A DNA stretch of 64,000 nt from Halomonas sp. 1513. Lineage in GTDB: Bacteria; Pseudomonadota; Gammaproteobacteria; Pseudomonadales; Halomonadaceae. Below, in pieces: positions 8,986 through 17,612 of this stretch. The notes under the pieces are model-generated. The model did no database searches and was not told the DNA's origin. It worked only from the letters and a program-made list of their open reading frames with translations. Location: positions 2,170,001 through 2,234,000 of the forward strand of contig CP019326.1 in NCBI GenBank assembly GCA_001971685.1. Direction: 5' to 3'. Every line of letters begins with the position of its first letter. The stretch's first letter is position 1. The translations under genes and the position numbers were made by a program.

Positions 8986-10374
8986 TTACCAGGGGGCCAA
9001 CACGAACCAGGCGGACAGCAGCGGGATCGACGCGAGCAGGAAGCGGGCATTCCAACGGTAACCGATACGCGTTGACGCCACCCCGGTGAAACGCGACAGG
9101 ATCAGCATCGACGCGGTCATCGGCGACGACATCAGCGCCAGCGCCCAGCCCACCATCAAGGACGCGCCAATCAGCGCCGGCGACAACCCCTCAATCGCCA
9201 GTGAGGGTAGCAGACCGACCAGCAGTGTCACGGTGACGATCGGGTTGACCCCTACCTGGGCCAGGAGCACGACCATCAGCATCGCCAGCACGGCATTGGC
9301 AGAGCCCAGGGGCTCCAGCAGCGCGATCAGCGGCGTCATGCTCTGGACATCCACCAGCGCCACGCACAGGTGCCCAAGGTAGCCGGCAGCCCCCAGCACC
9401 ACGATCTCGTTGCCGCTGGGAGCCAGCAGCCAGGGCAGCTGCCGGTGCAGGCTGGCCGCGGCGGCAGGGATCCCTGCGGCACCCAGGCGGCGGCGCTGCC
9501 ACGCCAGCCAGGCCATGGCGCCCAGCGGTGCGCCTAGCAGCGCGGCGATGGGCAAGCGCACGTCCAGGGCCCAGGCGAGGGTGAAGACCAGCGAGACGAT
9601 CGCCATCAGCAACAGCGAGAACTGCCAAAGCGGCAGCAGCGAAGGCGACGACGACGCTCGCTTGGCACGGTCGGGATGCGGGCCGGTCAAATGATCCACC
9701 CCCCAGCCGACGAAGAAGATGACCAGCGCCGCACCGAGCACGAAGGGGGCCAGGTCGAGCCAGCGCAGCTCGGGCAGGCTCGACAGTACCACCGCCACGC
9801 CGATGCCCATGGGCGATATCAAGGGCGCCAACGAGAAGCCGCGCAGCAGCGCCAGCATCATGCGTCGCTGGCGCGCATTCTGCACCCAGGCGCGCCCCTG
9901 GGCTGCCTCGAGGGTATTGCTCTTCTCGATCATGCCGGCGAACAGATTGAGTACGCCGATATTGAGGATAATGCCGAACAGCGCCGAGCCGGCGGAGAGG
10001 ATCGGATAGCGGCGCCCCGGGGGCTGCAGCAGCATCGCCGCACCACAGCGGCGTACCAGCCGCGAACGGTAGGCCGGCAGCCGCAGCAGACTGAGGGCCA
10101 CCAGGAAGGTGGCAAAGAACGCGAAGCGCCCCGCCGCCTCGAACAGCAGGCGCCCGGGTGCGGCGGCCAACCACAGCGCCATCAGCGTCAACAGGGCAGC
10201 GACCAGCAGCAGGCCCCGCGCCATGCGCGACAGCTGCCCTCCCACGCTCAGCAGGTAGATCCCCAGGGCAACGATACCCACGCCCTGCAGCACCAGATGG
10301 CCCGTGATCAGATGGCCGAGGGTCGCAAGGGTGACCAGCGCCAGCAGTGAGGAGCGCTGCCGGGCCCATCTCAC
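8986..10374 (-). CDS. Multi-spanning inner-membrane protein, possible transporter (unknown family)
   Basis: I do not recognise this 462-aa protein. It is very hydrophobic, with roughly 10-12 transmembrane segments. Two halves each carry a proline/glycine-broken helix (FSLAPLISPMGIGVAVVL and VGVNPIVTVTLLVGLLP), which is reminiscent of ion-transporter-superfamily carriers with re-entrant loops, but that is inference. Its GTG start overlaps the stop of the CoA ligase gene (GTGA, 10371-10374), so it is translationally coupled to a substrate-activating enzyme. That placement fits a role in moving the acid substrate or a product. No signal peptide or soluble domain is evident. Confidence 0.7.
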   Translation of the reverse strand: MRWARQRSSLLALVTLATLGHLITGHLVLQGVGIVALGIYLLSVGGQLSRMARGLLLVAALLTLMALWLAAAPGRLLFEAAGRFAFFATFLVALSLLRLPAYRSRLVRRCGAAMLLQPPGRRYPILSAGSALFGIILNIGVLNLFAGMIEKSNTLEAAQGRAWVQNARQRRMMLALLRGFSLAPLISPMGIGVAVVLSSLPELRWLDLAPFVLGAALVIFFVGWGVDHLTGPHPDRAKRASSSPSLLPLWQFSLLLMAIVSLVFTLAWALDVRLPIAALLGAPLGAMAWLAWQRRRLGAAGIPAAAASLHRQLPWLLAPSGNEIVVLGAAGYLGHLCVALVDVQSMTPLIALLEPLGSANAVLAMLMVVLLAQVGVNPIVTVTLLVGLLPSLAIEGLSPALIGASLMVGWALALMSSPMTASMLILSRFTGVASTRIGYRWNARFLLASIPLLSAWFVLAPW

Positions 10375-11975
10375 TCCGGCAAACCCTGCCCATCGACCAG
10401 GTCGCGCAGGCGACCCTTGAGAATCTTGCCGCTGGCCGTGGCGGGCAGCGACTCCATCATCACCAGCGTCGAGGGCCGCTTGTAGGGCGACAGTCGCTCG
10501 GCGATGAAGGCCCTGAGCGTAGCTTCATCCACGCAAGCCCCCGGCTCACACTGAATGAAGGCGACGACCTCCTCGTTACCCGCCACCTGTCGCCCCACGA
10601 CCGCCGAGAGGGTCACATCGGGGTGTTCGTTGATCACCGCCTCGACGTCGGGTGGGTAGATATTGAAACCGGAGCGAATGATCAGCTCCTTGCTGCGTCC
10701 GACGATATACAGCTGGCCGTGGTCATCGACACGGGCGATATCGCCGGTATTGAGCCAGCCATCGTCGCTGAGGCAGGCACGGGTCGCCTCGGGTTGCCGG
10801 AAGTAGCCCTTCATCACATTGGGGCCACGCACCCAGAGCTCGCCGATGCCGTCATCCCCCGGCGTCTGGTTGCCGCCGGCCTCGAGCGGCGCCAGCCGGT
10901 ACTCCAGCAGGGGTAGCACCGCGCCCACGGTATTGCTGTCGAAGCGATCGTCGATGCGCGTCTGGCTGATGGTCGGACTGGCCTCGGTGAGGCCGTAGCC
11001 GTTGTGCAGCGGCAGGCCGAAAATGGCCTCGACACGCTGCTTGGTATCGCTGTCCAGCGGTGATCCACCGGCGGACATATAGCCAAGCGCCGGCGCGACC
11101 AGCGAGGCTCCCCGGCGACGCAGGTATTCCAGGGTCCGCGAGTACATCGCCGGCACGCCCTGGAGCACCGTGATCCGCTCCTTGTCCAGAGCCTCGAGCA
11201 TGGCCGGCGCGTCGAAGCGCGGCACGCTATACAGGCAGGCACCGTTATACAGCGAGCCCATGCATACCGAGGACAAGCCAAACACGTGCGACATCGGCAG
11301 CACCCCATAGACCCGCTGCCCTTGGGTGAGGTGGCGCATGCCACCGGAGATCGAGGCGATATAGAGAATGCCGCGATGGGTCAGCATCACGCCCTTGGGC
11401 GTGCCGGTGGTGCCCGAGGTGTAGATCATCGCCGCCACCTGGTCGGCACCGCTGGGTTCGACACGCTCAGGCGCGGTGTCACGCAGCTCACCGATATGCA
11501 GGGCCCCCAGGCGGGGATGCTGATATGGCGCGGCCTTGTGGCGCTGTGCATGCTGCGATGCGTCCAGCGAAGCTTCACTGGTATAGAACACCCGACGCGG
11601 GTCGCAGTTGTCGTGGATCTGGTCGATTTCCTGCGCCGACAGCCGCGAATTGACGATCGCCACCCAGGCGTCTAGTTCACTGGCGGCCAATAGCATGACC
11701 ACCAGCGCGCGGCTGTTTTCGCTGACCAGCATGAGGCGGTCGCCGGGCCGAATGCCCAGCGTGCTCATCCACTCGGCGGCCGCGCGGATCTCGTGCCCCA
11801 GCTCGGCGTAGCTCCAGCGCACGTCACCATCCACCAGCGCCGGCTGTGTGCCAAGACGCTCGGCGTTGGCCAGTACACGATGGCTGAGCCGCTCGGGCAA
11901 TTCGGCCACCAGTTCGCTGGCCAGACGACCGAAGATCCGCTCGTCCGGCGCGCGATGAATCACTGACAGGGCCAT
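10371..11975 (-). CDS. AMP-forming acyl-CoA synthetase (fatty/organic acid CoA ligase)
   Basis: Adenylate-forming ligase (534 aa) that activates a carboxylic acid to its CoA thioester with ATP. The P-loop MIYTSGTTGTPKGVMLTH, the YGLTEASP motif, WLNTGDIARVDDHGQLYIVGR, the hinge region KELIIRSGFNIYPPDVEAVI, and the catalytic lysine in PATASGKILKGRLRD near the C-terminus are all intact. Its start codon shares one base with the stop of the upstream acyl-CoA dehydrogenase gene (TGATG) and its stop overlaps the next GTG, so three genes form a coupled operon. This is probably the entry step of the pathway. The chain length or ring type of the substrate is not evident. Confidence 0.92.
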   Translation of the reverse strand: MALSVIHRAPDERIFGRLASELVAELPERLSHRVLANAERLGTQPALVDGDVRWSYAELGHEIRAAAEWMSTLGIRPGDRLMLVSENSRALVVMLLAASELDAWVAIVNSRLSAQEIDQIHDNCDPRRVFYTSEASLDASQHAQRHKAAPYQHPRLGALHIGELRDTAPERVEPSGADQVAAMIYTSGTTGTPKGVMLTHRGILYIASISGGMRHLTQGQRVYGVLPMSHVFGLSSVCMGSLYNGACLYSVPRFDAPAMLEALDKERITVLQGVPAMYSRTLEYLRRRGASLVAPALGYMSAGGSPLDSDTKQRVEAIFGLPLHNGYGLTEASPTISQTRIDDRFDSNTVGAVLPLLEYRLAPLEAGGNQTPGDDGIGELWVRGPNVMKGYFRQPEATRACLSDDGWLNTGDIARVDDHGQLYIVGRSKELIIRSGFNIYPPDVEAVINEHPDVTLSAVVGRQVAGNEEVVAFIQCEPGACVDEATLRAFIAERLSPYKRPSTLVMMESLPATASGKILKGRLRDLVDGQGLPE

Positions 11976-13126
11976 CAGGACACCTCCCGCACCATGTCCC
12001 GGGCTATCACCAGCTGCTGAATCTGGGTGGTGCCTTCATAGATCCTGAACAGGCGCACGTCTCGATAGAAGCGCTCGACGGCATATTCGGCCATGTAGCC
12101 AGCGCCGCCGTGGACCTGAACAGCACGATCCGCGACACGCCCCACCATCTCGGCGCAGAACAGCTTGCAGCAGGAGGCCAGCGTCGAGACCTTCTCTCCG
12201 GCGTCCTTGCGCTGCGCGGCGTCGAGCACCATGGTGCGGCCGGCGTAGGCTTCGGTCTTGCTGTCGGCCAGCATCGCCTGGATCAGTTGGTGATCGGCCA
12301 GCCGAACGCCGAACTGCTTGCGGTCGATGGCATAGTTCAGTGACTCCTCTACCAGGCGCTCCGCTACGCCGACACACACCGCGGAGATATGCAGCCGGCC
12401 ACGGTCGAGCACCTTCATGGCGGTCTTGAATCCCTGCCCCTCCTTGCCGCCGATGATGTTCTTGGCCGGCACCCGGCAGTCCTCGAAGATGATATCGCAG
12501 GTATGGGCGCCCTTCTGGCCCATCTTGTCGTCCGACGGGCCGCGCTTGAGCCCCGGGGTGTCACCCTCGACGATAAACGCCGAGATACCGCCGGCGCCCT
12601 TGTTGCTGGGGTCGGTGCGGGCCATGACGGTAAACAGGTCGGCCTCGGGGCCGTTGGTGATGTAGCGCTTGGTGCCGTTGAGCACGTAGTGGTCGCCATC
12701 GCGAACGGCCGTGGTTCTGAGGCTGGCCGCATCCGAACCCGAGTCGGGCTCGGTCAGGCAGAACGAGCTCAACAGTTCGCCGGTCGCCAGGCGCGGCACA
12801 TACTGCGCCTTCTGCTCGGGGGTTCCGTCGATGAGGATGCCCTGGGCGCCGATGCCATTGTTGGTGCCAAACACCGAGCGAAATGCAGGCGAGGTCTTGC
12901 CGATCTCGATGGCCACCAGCGCCTCCTCCTCCATGGTCAGCCCCAGGCCGCCGTACTCCTCGGGAATCGACAGGCCGAACAGCCCCATCTCCTTCATCTC
13001 CTGCAGCAGTTCCGGCGGCACCGCATCCTCTTCCGCCAGGCGGGCTTCATTGGGGATAAGGCGCTCGCGCACGAAGCGGGAGATGGTATCGACAAGCTGA
13101 TTGAGCAGTTCGGGATCGCGAATCAT
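11975..13126 (-). CDS. Acyl-CoA dehydrogenase (complete catalytic type)
   Basis: Conventional acyl-CoA dehydrogenase (383 aa). FCLTEPDSGSDAASLRTTA is the flavin/substrate signature, NGTKRYITNG follows, and the catalytic glutamate is in IYEGTTQIQQLVIA at the MCAD Glu376 position. The ATG at 13126 (MIRDPELLNQ) is chosen. An upstream ATG at 13210 would add 28 residues that read through the divergent promoter region. Together with the ligase it would carry out activation and first dehydrogenation. It differs from the two-gene dehydrogenase at 4734-7073, so the island probably handles more than one acyl-CoA intermediate. Confidence 0.92.
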   Translation of the reverse strand: MIRDPELLNQLVDTISRFVRERLIPNEARLAEEDAVPPELLQEMKEMGLFGLSIPEEYGGLGLTMEEEALVAIEIGKTSPAFRSVFGTNNGIGAQGILIDGTPEQKAQYVPRLATGELLSSFCLTEPDSGSDAASLRTTAVRDGDHYVLNGTKRYITNGPEADLFTVMARTDPSNKGAGGISAFIVEGDTPGLKRGPSDDKMGQKGAHTCDIIFEDCRVPAKNIIGGKEGQGFKTAMKVLDRGRLHISAVCVGVAERLVEESLNYAIDRKQFGVRLADHQLIQAMLADSKTEAYAGRTMVLDAAQRKDAGEKVSTLASCCKLFCAEMVGRVADRAVQVHGGAGYMAEYAVERFYRDVRLFRIYEGTTQIQQLVIARDMVREVS

Positions 13127-13182
13127 GGCGTGACCTCGGCGGTTGGCGGCGAGTTGTTGGCAGCGGTGGGCGGCGCTACAGA

Positions 13183-13197
13183 TTTTGCATAGCAGAA
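13183..13197. promoter_or_regulatory. Operator-like inverted repeat, copy 1
   Basis: TTTTGC-ATA-GCAGAA lies in the 182-bp divergent region between the acyl-CoA dehydrogenase/ligase operon and the hydroxyacyl-CoA dehydrogenase/thiolase operon. A nearly identical site occurs 82 bp away at 13265. Duplicated 15-bp palindromes in a divergent promoter are what a dimeric regulator such as the nearby IclR protein would need. Confidence 0.55.
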
Positions 13198-13264
13198 CGG
13201 TTGCCCGCATTGTTGTCAGGCACTGTCACATAGCCTAGGATGACCGTCAATAAACGAAATGATG

Positions 13265-13279
13265 TTTTGCTATGCAGAA
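13265..13279. promoter_or_regulatory. Operator-like inverted repeat, copy 2
   Basis: TTTTGC-TAT-GCAGAA, with arms identical to copy 1 and the same following base (C). It lies 30 bp before the start of the 3-hydroxyacyl-CoA dehydrogenase gene, inside or just downstream of its likely promoter, a position suited to repression. Confidence 0.55.
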
Positions 13280-13308
13280 CTACTCACGCCATGACGAGGA
13301 ATCCGCCC

Positions 13309-14847
13309 ATGTCGACAGCTCCCTCATCGTCTTCCGCCAGCACCACCCCCTTCCGCGTCCTGGGCATCGTGGGGACCGGTGCCATGGGCCGCGGCATCGC
13401 ACAGATCGCCGCCCAGGCCGGACTGACCGTCCATCTGCACGACCAGCGTGAAGGCGCCGTCGCCGAGGCCCGCGACTTCATCGGCGGCATGTGGAACCGC
13501 GCCGTGCACAAGCAGCGCCTGAGCAACGCCGAGGCCGAGCGCTACGCCGCGCGGCTCAAGGAAGCCACGACCCTCTCCGCGCTGGCGGAGTGTGACATCG
13601 TCATTGAAGCCATTGTCGAGACCCTGGACGCCAAGCAGTCGCTGTTTTGCGAGCTTGAGGCGCTGCTGAGCGAGGAGACCATACTCGCCACCAACACCTC
13701 GTCGCTGTCCGTCACCGCCATCGCCTCGGCCTGCCAACGCCCCGAGCGGGTCATCGGCTTTCACTTCTTCAATCCGGTCCCGCTGATGAAGATCGCCGAA
13801 GTGATTCCCGGGCTGAGGACCGATCCCGACGTGGTCACCCGCGTCGAGGCACTCGGCCAGTCGATGGGCCACTTCACCGCCCGCACCACCGACACCCCCG
13901 GCTTCCTGGTCAACCATGCCGGTCGCGCCTATGGCACGGAAGCGCTGAAGGTCCTCGGCGAGTGCGTTACCGACCCTGTCACCATCGACCGCATCCTGGT
14001 CGATCAGGGCGGCTTCCGCATGGGGCCGTTCAGCCTGCTCGACCTGACCGGACTCGACGTGTCGCATGCGGTGATGGAGTCGATCTACCACCAGTACTAC
14101 GAGGAGCCGCGCTTCCGCCCTTCGCCGCTGACGCGCCAGCGGCTCACCGCCGGGCTGCTGGGCCGCAAGAGCGGCGCAGGCTTCTACCGCTATGTCGACG
14201 GCAAGCCCGAGGTGGCGGACGAAGCGCCGCTACCCCGCGTGGCGCCCTGCCCGGTCTGGATAGGGCCCGACCAGCCGGAGGCTCGCCAGGCCTTGGTCGA
14301 TCTCGTCCAGGCCGCCGGCTGGCCGCTGGAGAGCGGCGCTACGCCGTCGTCGGAAGCACTCTGCCTGGTCGCGCCGCTGGGCGAGGATGCCACCGCCACC
14401 GCCCTGCGGCTCGGCCTACCCGCTGAACGCTGCGTTGCCGTGGACCTGCTGGCCGGCCTTAACGGCCGGCGCAGCCTTATGACGACCCCGGCGACTCTCA
14501 CCGAGGTGCGCGCTGCAGCCATGGCGCTGCTGGGTGACGACGGCACCCCGGTGAGTGCGCTCGAGGATAGCAACGGCTTCGTGCTGCAGCGGGTGGTGGC
14601 CTGCATCGTCAACGTGGGCAGCGACATCGCCCAGCAGGGCGTAGCCACCCCCGACACTATCGACCGCGCCGTCGAGCTGGGGCTCGGCTACCCGCGTGGA
14701 CCGCTGGCCATGGGTGACCACTACGGCAGCCGGCGGATACTCACGATCCTCGACAACCTGCTCGCCGCCACCGGCGATCCTCGCTACCGCGCCAGCCCCT
14801 GGCTGCGTCGCCGCGCCACCCTCGGCCTTGCGCTGACCACCCCCTGA
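13309..14847 (+). CDS. 3-hydroxyacyl-CoA dehydrogenase (PaaH-like, two 3HCDH C-terminal domains)
   Basis: NAD-dependent oxidation of 3-hydroxyacyl-CoA to 3-ketoacyl-CoA. The N-terminal Rossmann motif reads VLGIVGTGAMGRGIAQIAAQAG, ATNTSSLSVTAIA and GFHFFNPVPLMKIAEVI contain the substrate and catalytic histidine region, and LVDQGGFRMGPFSLLDLTGLD starts the first C-terminal domain. A second C-terminal domain (NGFVLQRVVACIVNVGSDIAQ) brings the length to 512 aa, as in PaaH-type enzymes. The ATG at 13309 has GAGGA nine bases upstream; in-frame ATGs at 13240 and 13291 lack one. It probably replaces the lost dehydrogenase half of the hydratase encoded at 3298. The thiolase gene follows 22 bp later. 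Confidence 0.92.
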   Translation: MSTAPSSSSASTTPFRVLGIVGTGAMGRGIAQIAAQAGLTVHLHDQREGAVAEARDFIGGMWNRAVHKQRLSNAEAERYAARLKEATTLSALAECDIVIEAIVETLDAKQSLFCELEALLSEETILATNTSSLSVTAIASACQRPERVIGFHFFNPVPLMKIAEVIPGLRTDPDVVTRVEALGQSMGHFTARTTDTPGFLVNHAGRAYGTEALKVLGECVTDPVTIDRILVDQGGFRMGPFSLLDLTGLDVSHAVMESIYHQYYEEPRFRPSPLTRQRLTAGLLGRKSGAGFYRYVDGKPEVADEAPLPRVAPCPVWIGPDQPEARQALVDLVQAAGWPLESGATPSSEALCLVAPLGEDATATALRLGLPAERCVAVDLLAGLNGRRSLMTTPATLTEVRAAAMALLGDDGTPVSALEDSNGFVLQRVVACIVNVGSDIAQQGVATPDTIDRAVELGLGYPRGPLAMGDHYGSRRILTILDNLLAATGDPRYRASPWLRRRATLGLALTTP

Positions 14848-14869
14848 GCCCTATACGGAGACCACTCCC

Positions 14870-16075
14870 ATGCAAGACGCCTACATCTATGACGGCCTGC
14901 GCACCCCCTTCGGCCGCCACGGCGGTGGCTTGGCCAACGTGCGCCCGGATGACCTGCTGGGCCAGGTGCTCAAGTCCCTGGTGGCACGCAACGGCTTTGG
15001 CCTCGAAGCCTATGAAGAGGTGCTGGCGGGCTGCACCAACCAGGCCGGCGAGGACTCGCGCAACGTGGCCCGCCATGCCGGACTGGTCGCCGGCCTGCCG
15101 GTGGAGGTCGCGGCCCAGACGGTCAACCGCCTGTGTGGCAGCGGCCTGGCCGCCGTGATAGACGCCGCGCGGGCCACGCGCCTCGGCGAGGGCGAGCTGT
15201 TCCTGGCCGGCGGCGTGGAGTCCATGTCGCGCGCCCCCTACGTGCTCGGCAAGGCGCAGACGGCGTTCGCCCGCAACCAGCCGATGTATGACACCGTGAT
15301 CGGTGCACGCTTCCCCAACCCTTGGATCGCCCAGCAATTCGGCAGCCACAGCATGCCCGAGACCGCCGATAACGTGGCCCACGACCTGGCGATCAGCCGC
15401 GAGGCCGGCGACGCCTTCGCCGCGCGGTCCCAGGCCCGCTACGCCACGGCGCTCGAGCGCGGCTTCTACGACGATGAGCTGCTCGCCGTCGAGGTGCCCC
15501 AGGGCCGCAAGCAGCCTCCGCTGACGGTCGACATGGACGAGCATCCGCGCCCGGGGACCGATGCCGGTAAACTCGGCAAACTGGGTGCGCTATTCGACGG
15601 TGGCGTGGTTACCGCCGGCAACGCCTCGGGGCTGAACGACGGCGCCGCCGCCCTGATCGTGGGCAGCCGGGCCGCCGGTGAGCGCGCGGGCGTCGCCCCG
15701 CGGGCAAGAATCGTCGCCAGCGCCCTGGCCGGAGTGCCACCCCGCGTCATGGGCCTGGGGCCGGTGCCGGCCAGTCGCAAGGCGCTGGAGCGCGCCGGCC
15801 TCAGCCTGGCGCAGATGGACGTGATCGAGATCAATGAGGCGTTTGCCGTCCAGGTCCTGGGCTGTGCCAAGCAGCTCGAGCTCGATCCCGACGACAGCCG
15901 ACTCAACGCCAACGGCGGCGCCATCGCCATCGGCCATCCGCTCGGCGCATCAGGGGCGCGCCTGGCGCTGACCGCCCTGCGCCAACTGGAAGCCAGCGGT
16001 GGACGCTATGCGCTAGTGACCATGTGCATCGGCGTCGGCCAGGGCATCGCCTGCGTGCTCGAGCGGCTCGATTGA
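14870..16075 (+). CDS. Acetyl-CoA acyltransferase (thiolase)
   Basis: Thiolytic cleavage of 3-ketoacyl-CoA, the last step of the spiral. Its 401 aa are normal for a degradative thiolase. The nucleophilic cysteine is in VNRLCGSGLAAV (about residue 90), NEAFAVQ and GGAIAIGHPLGASGARL carry the conserved Asn/Glu and histidine, and the second active-site cysteine is in MCIGVGQGIA near the end. It resembles PcaF/PaaJ-type beta-ketoadipyl-CoA thiolases as much as FadA, so a dicarboxylic or aromatic-derived substrate is possible. A hairpin separates it from the regulator gene. Confidence 0.93.
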   Translation: MQDAYIYDGLRTPFGRHGGGLANVRPDDLLGQVLKSLVARNGFGLEAYEEVLAGCTNQAGEDSRNVARHAGLVAGLPVEVAAQTVNRLCGSGLAAVIDAARATRLGEGELFLAGGVESMSRAPYVLGKAQTAFARNQPMYDTVIGARFPNPWIAQQFGSHSMPETADNVAHDLAISREAGDAFAARSQARYATALERGFYDDELLAVEVPQGRKQPPLTVDMDEHPRPGTDAGKLGKLGALFDGGVVTAGNASGLNDGAAALIVGSRAAGERAGVAPRARIVASALAGVPPRVMGLGPVPASRKALERAGLSLAQMDVIEINEAFAVQVLGCAKQLELDPDDSRLNANGGAIAIGHPLGASGARLALTALRQLEASGGRYALVTMCIGVGQGIACVLERLD

Positions 16076-16084
16076 GGCCCACTG

Positions 16085-16112
16085 CCCCGCAGCGGCGGAC
16101 GTCGCTGCGGGG
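16085..16112 (+). terminator. Possible terminator hairpin after thiolase gene
   Basis: A ten-base stem (CCCCGCAGCG / CGCTGCGGGG) with an eight-base loop starts nine bases after the thiolase stop. No U-run follows, so it may only reduce read-through into the IclR gene. Confidence 0.45.
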
Positions 16113-16159
16113 GTATGCGATACTTTGCTGACGCTAGAATTCGGCACAGGGAACCCGCA

Positions 16160-16975
16160 ATGCATAACCCCGCCAATTGGCAAGATGAACCGTCAGCGCC
16201 GACCAAGGATCGCAATTTCGTCACCGCCCTGGCTCGCGGCCTGGAACTGCTGCGCGCCTTTGGCACCGGCGAGGAGTATCTAGGCAACGCCGAACTCTCG
16301 AGCCGCACCGGCATTCCGCGCCCCACCGTCTCGCGCCTGACCTATACGCTCACCCAGCTCGGTTACCTGAAACACAATACCCGACTCGAGAAGTACCGAC
16401 TGGGCCCTGGGATTCTTGCCCTGGGCTACCGCTTTCTCGCCAATCAGGGCATTCGAGACATCGCCCGGCCGCATATGCAGCAGCTGGCCGATACCACGGA
16501 TTGCGCCATCGCGCTGGGCAGCGCGGACCGCCACGCCATGACCTACCTCGAGGTCTGCCAGGGCAAGGGGCCGCTGGTCATGCGGCTCGAGGCAGGGTCG
16601 CGGATTCCCATCGCCACCACCGCCATTGGGCGCGCCTGGCTATGCGGACTGCCCCAGCAGCAGCGCGACAGTTTCGTAGAAGAGCTTCGCCAGCAATCTC
16701 CCGATCAGTGGTCAGCGCTCTCCAAGACCCTCGACAAGAGTCTCGACGAATACCAGCGCTATGGCTTCTGCCTGTCGGAGGGCGAGTGGGAGCGCGACGT
16801 CAGCGCCGTGGCGATTCCTCTGGTGCTGGAAGACGGCGCCGAGATCATGGCGCTCAACTGCGGCGGGGCCTCGCTGCGTCTGAGCCACGATATCCTGGTC
16901 GACAACCTGGGCCCGCGGCTGCGTGACGTGGCCGATCGGATCCTGGCCGAGCTACGCCACCACCCGATGCGTTGA
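16160..16975 (+). CDS. IclR-family transcriptional regulator
   Basis: DNA-binding regulator of 271 aa. The N-terminal winged helix spans about residues 20-90 (ALARGLELLRAFG, then ELSSRTGIPRPTVSRLTYTLTQLGYL), followed by the IclR effector domain (DIARPHMQQLADTTDCAIALG to LRDVADRILAELR). The ATG at 16160 has AGGGA seven bases upstream; an earlier in-frame ATG at 16115 would run through poor sequence. IclR proteins usually control adjacent degradation genes and sense a pathway acid or CoA ester. The paired palindromes at 13183 and 13265 are its best candidate operators. Confidence 0.92.
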   Translation: MHNPANWQDEPSAPTKDRNFVTALARGLELLRAFGTGEEYLGNAELSSRTGIPRPTVSRLTYTLTQLGYLKHNTRLEKYRLGPGILALGYRFLANQGIRDIARPHMQQLADTTDCAIALGSADRHAMTYLEVCQGKGPLVMRLEAGSRIPIATTAIGRAWLCGLPQQQRDSFVEELRQQSPDQWSALSKTLDKSLDEYQRYGFCLSEGEWERDVSAVAIPLVLEDGAEIMALNCGGASLRLSHDILVDNLGPRLRDVADRILAELRHHPMR

Positions 16976-17057
16976 CCCCGTCAACCCATAAGGCATAGCG
17001 GATTGGGGATACTCAATGCCTGCCAAGCCACCGGGCAGGATAGCCAAGGAATCCGGC

Positions 17058-17612
17058 ATGTCAGATTCGTCTCAAGACCCTCTCGTGACCAGCCTTGCCG
17101 CCTGCGCGCAGGGCGACGGTCAGGCGCTGGAGCGAGTCTATCGCCTGGCCAGCCCGCATCTGTACGCCCAGCTGCTGCGTATTGTAAGAAACGAGAGTGC
17201 CGCCCAGGACTGCCTGCAGCAGGTCTTCATTCGCGTCTGGCAGTCTGCCGGGCAGTACGATGCCAGTCGCGCCAAGCCGATGACCTGGCTGAGCACCCTG
17301 ACCCGCAACATTGGCATCGACTGGCTGCGCCGCCAACGCCCACAGGAGGCCGACGGCCAGGCCCTGATCGACGAGCTGGCCGGGCTCGATGACCCAGCCG
17401 CTGACGGCCAGCGCGATCAGGAGAGCAGCCAGTTGCATGAGTGTCTCAAGATACTGCCCGCCAAGCAGCGCCAGGTACTTGAACTGGCTTTCTTCCACGG
17501 CTTGACCCACAGCGAGCTGGCCGGCGCCATCACCCAGCCGCTGGGCACGGTCAAGAGTTGGGTACGCCGCGGCCTGGAGAGATTGAAATCATGTCTGACG
17601 ACTGGGATCTGA
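17058..17612 (+). CDS. ECF-type RNA polymerase sigma factor
   Basis: Sigma-70 family protein of 184 aa with region 2 (LERVYRLASPHLYAQLLRIV to FIRVWQSAGQYD, plus the core-binding AKPMTWLSTLTRNIGIDWLR) and region 4 (LPAKQRQVLELAFFHGLTHSELAGAITQPLGTVKSWVRRGLERLK). The SigK-like region 4 and the adjacent RskA-type anti-sigma gene agree. The ATG at 17058 follows AAGGA by seven bases; an earlier ATG at 17016 is less likely. Its 3' end overlaps the anti-sigma gene by 22 bp, so the two are co-translated. The usual target genes of such pairs are not adjacent, so the regulon is unknown. Confidence 0.93.
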   Translation: MSDSSQDPLVTSLAACAQGDGQALERVYRLASPHLYAQLLRIVRNESAAQDCLQQVFIRVWQSAGQYDASRAKPMTWLSTLTRNIGIDWLRRQRPQEADGQALIDELAGLDDPAADGQRDQESSQLHECLKILPAKQRQVLELAFFHGLTHSELAGAITQPLGTVKSWVRRGLERLKSCLTTGI

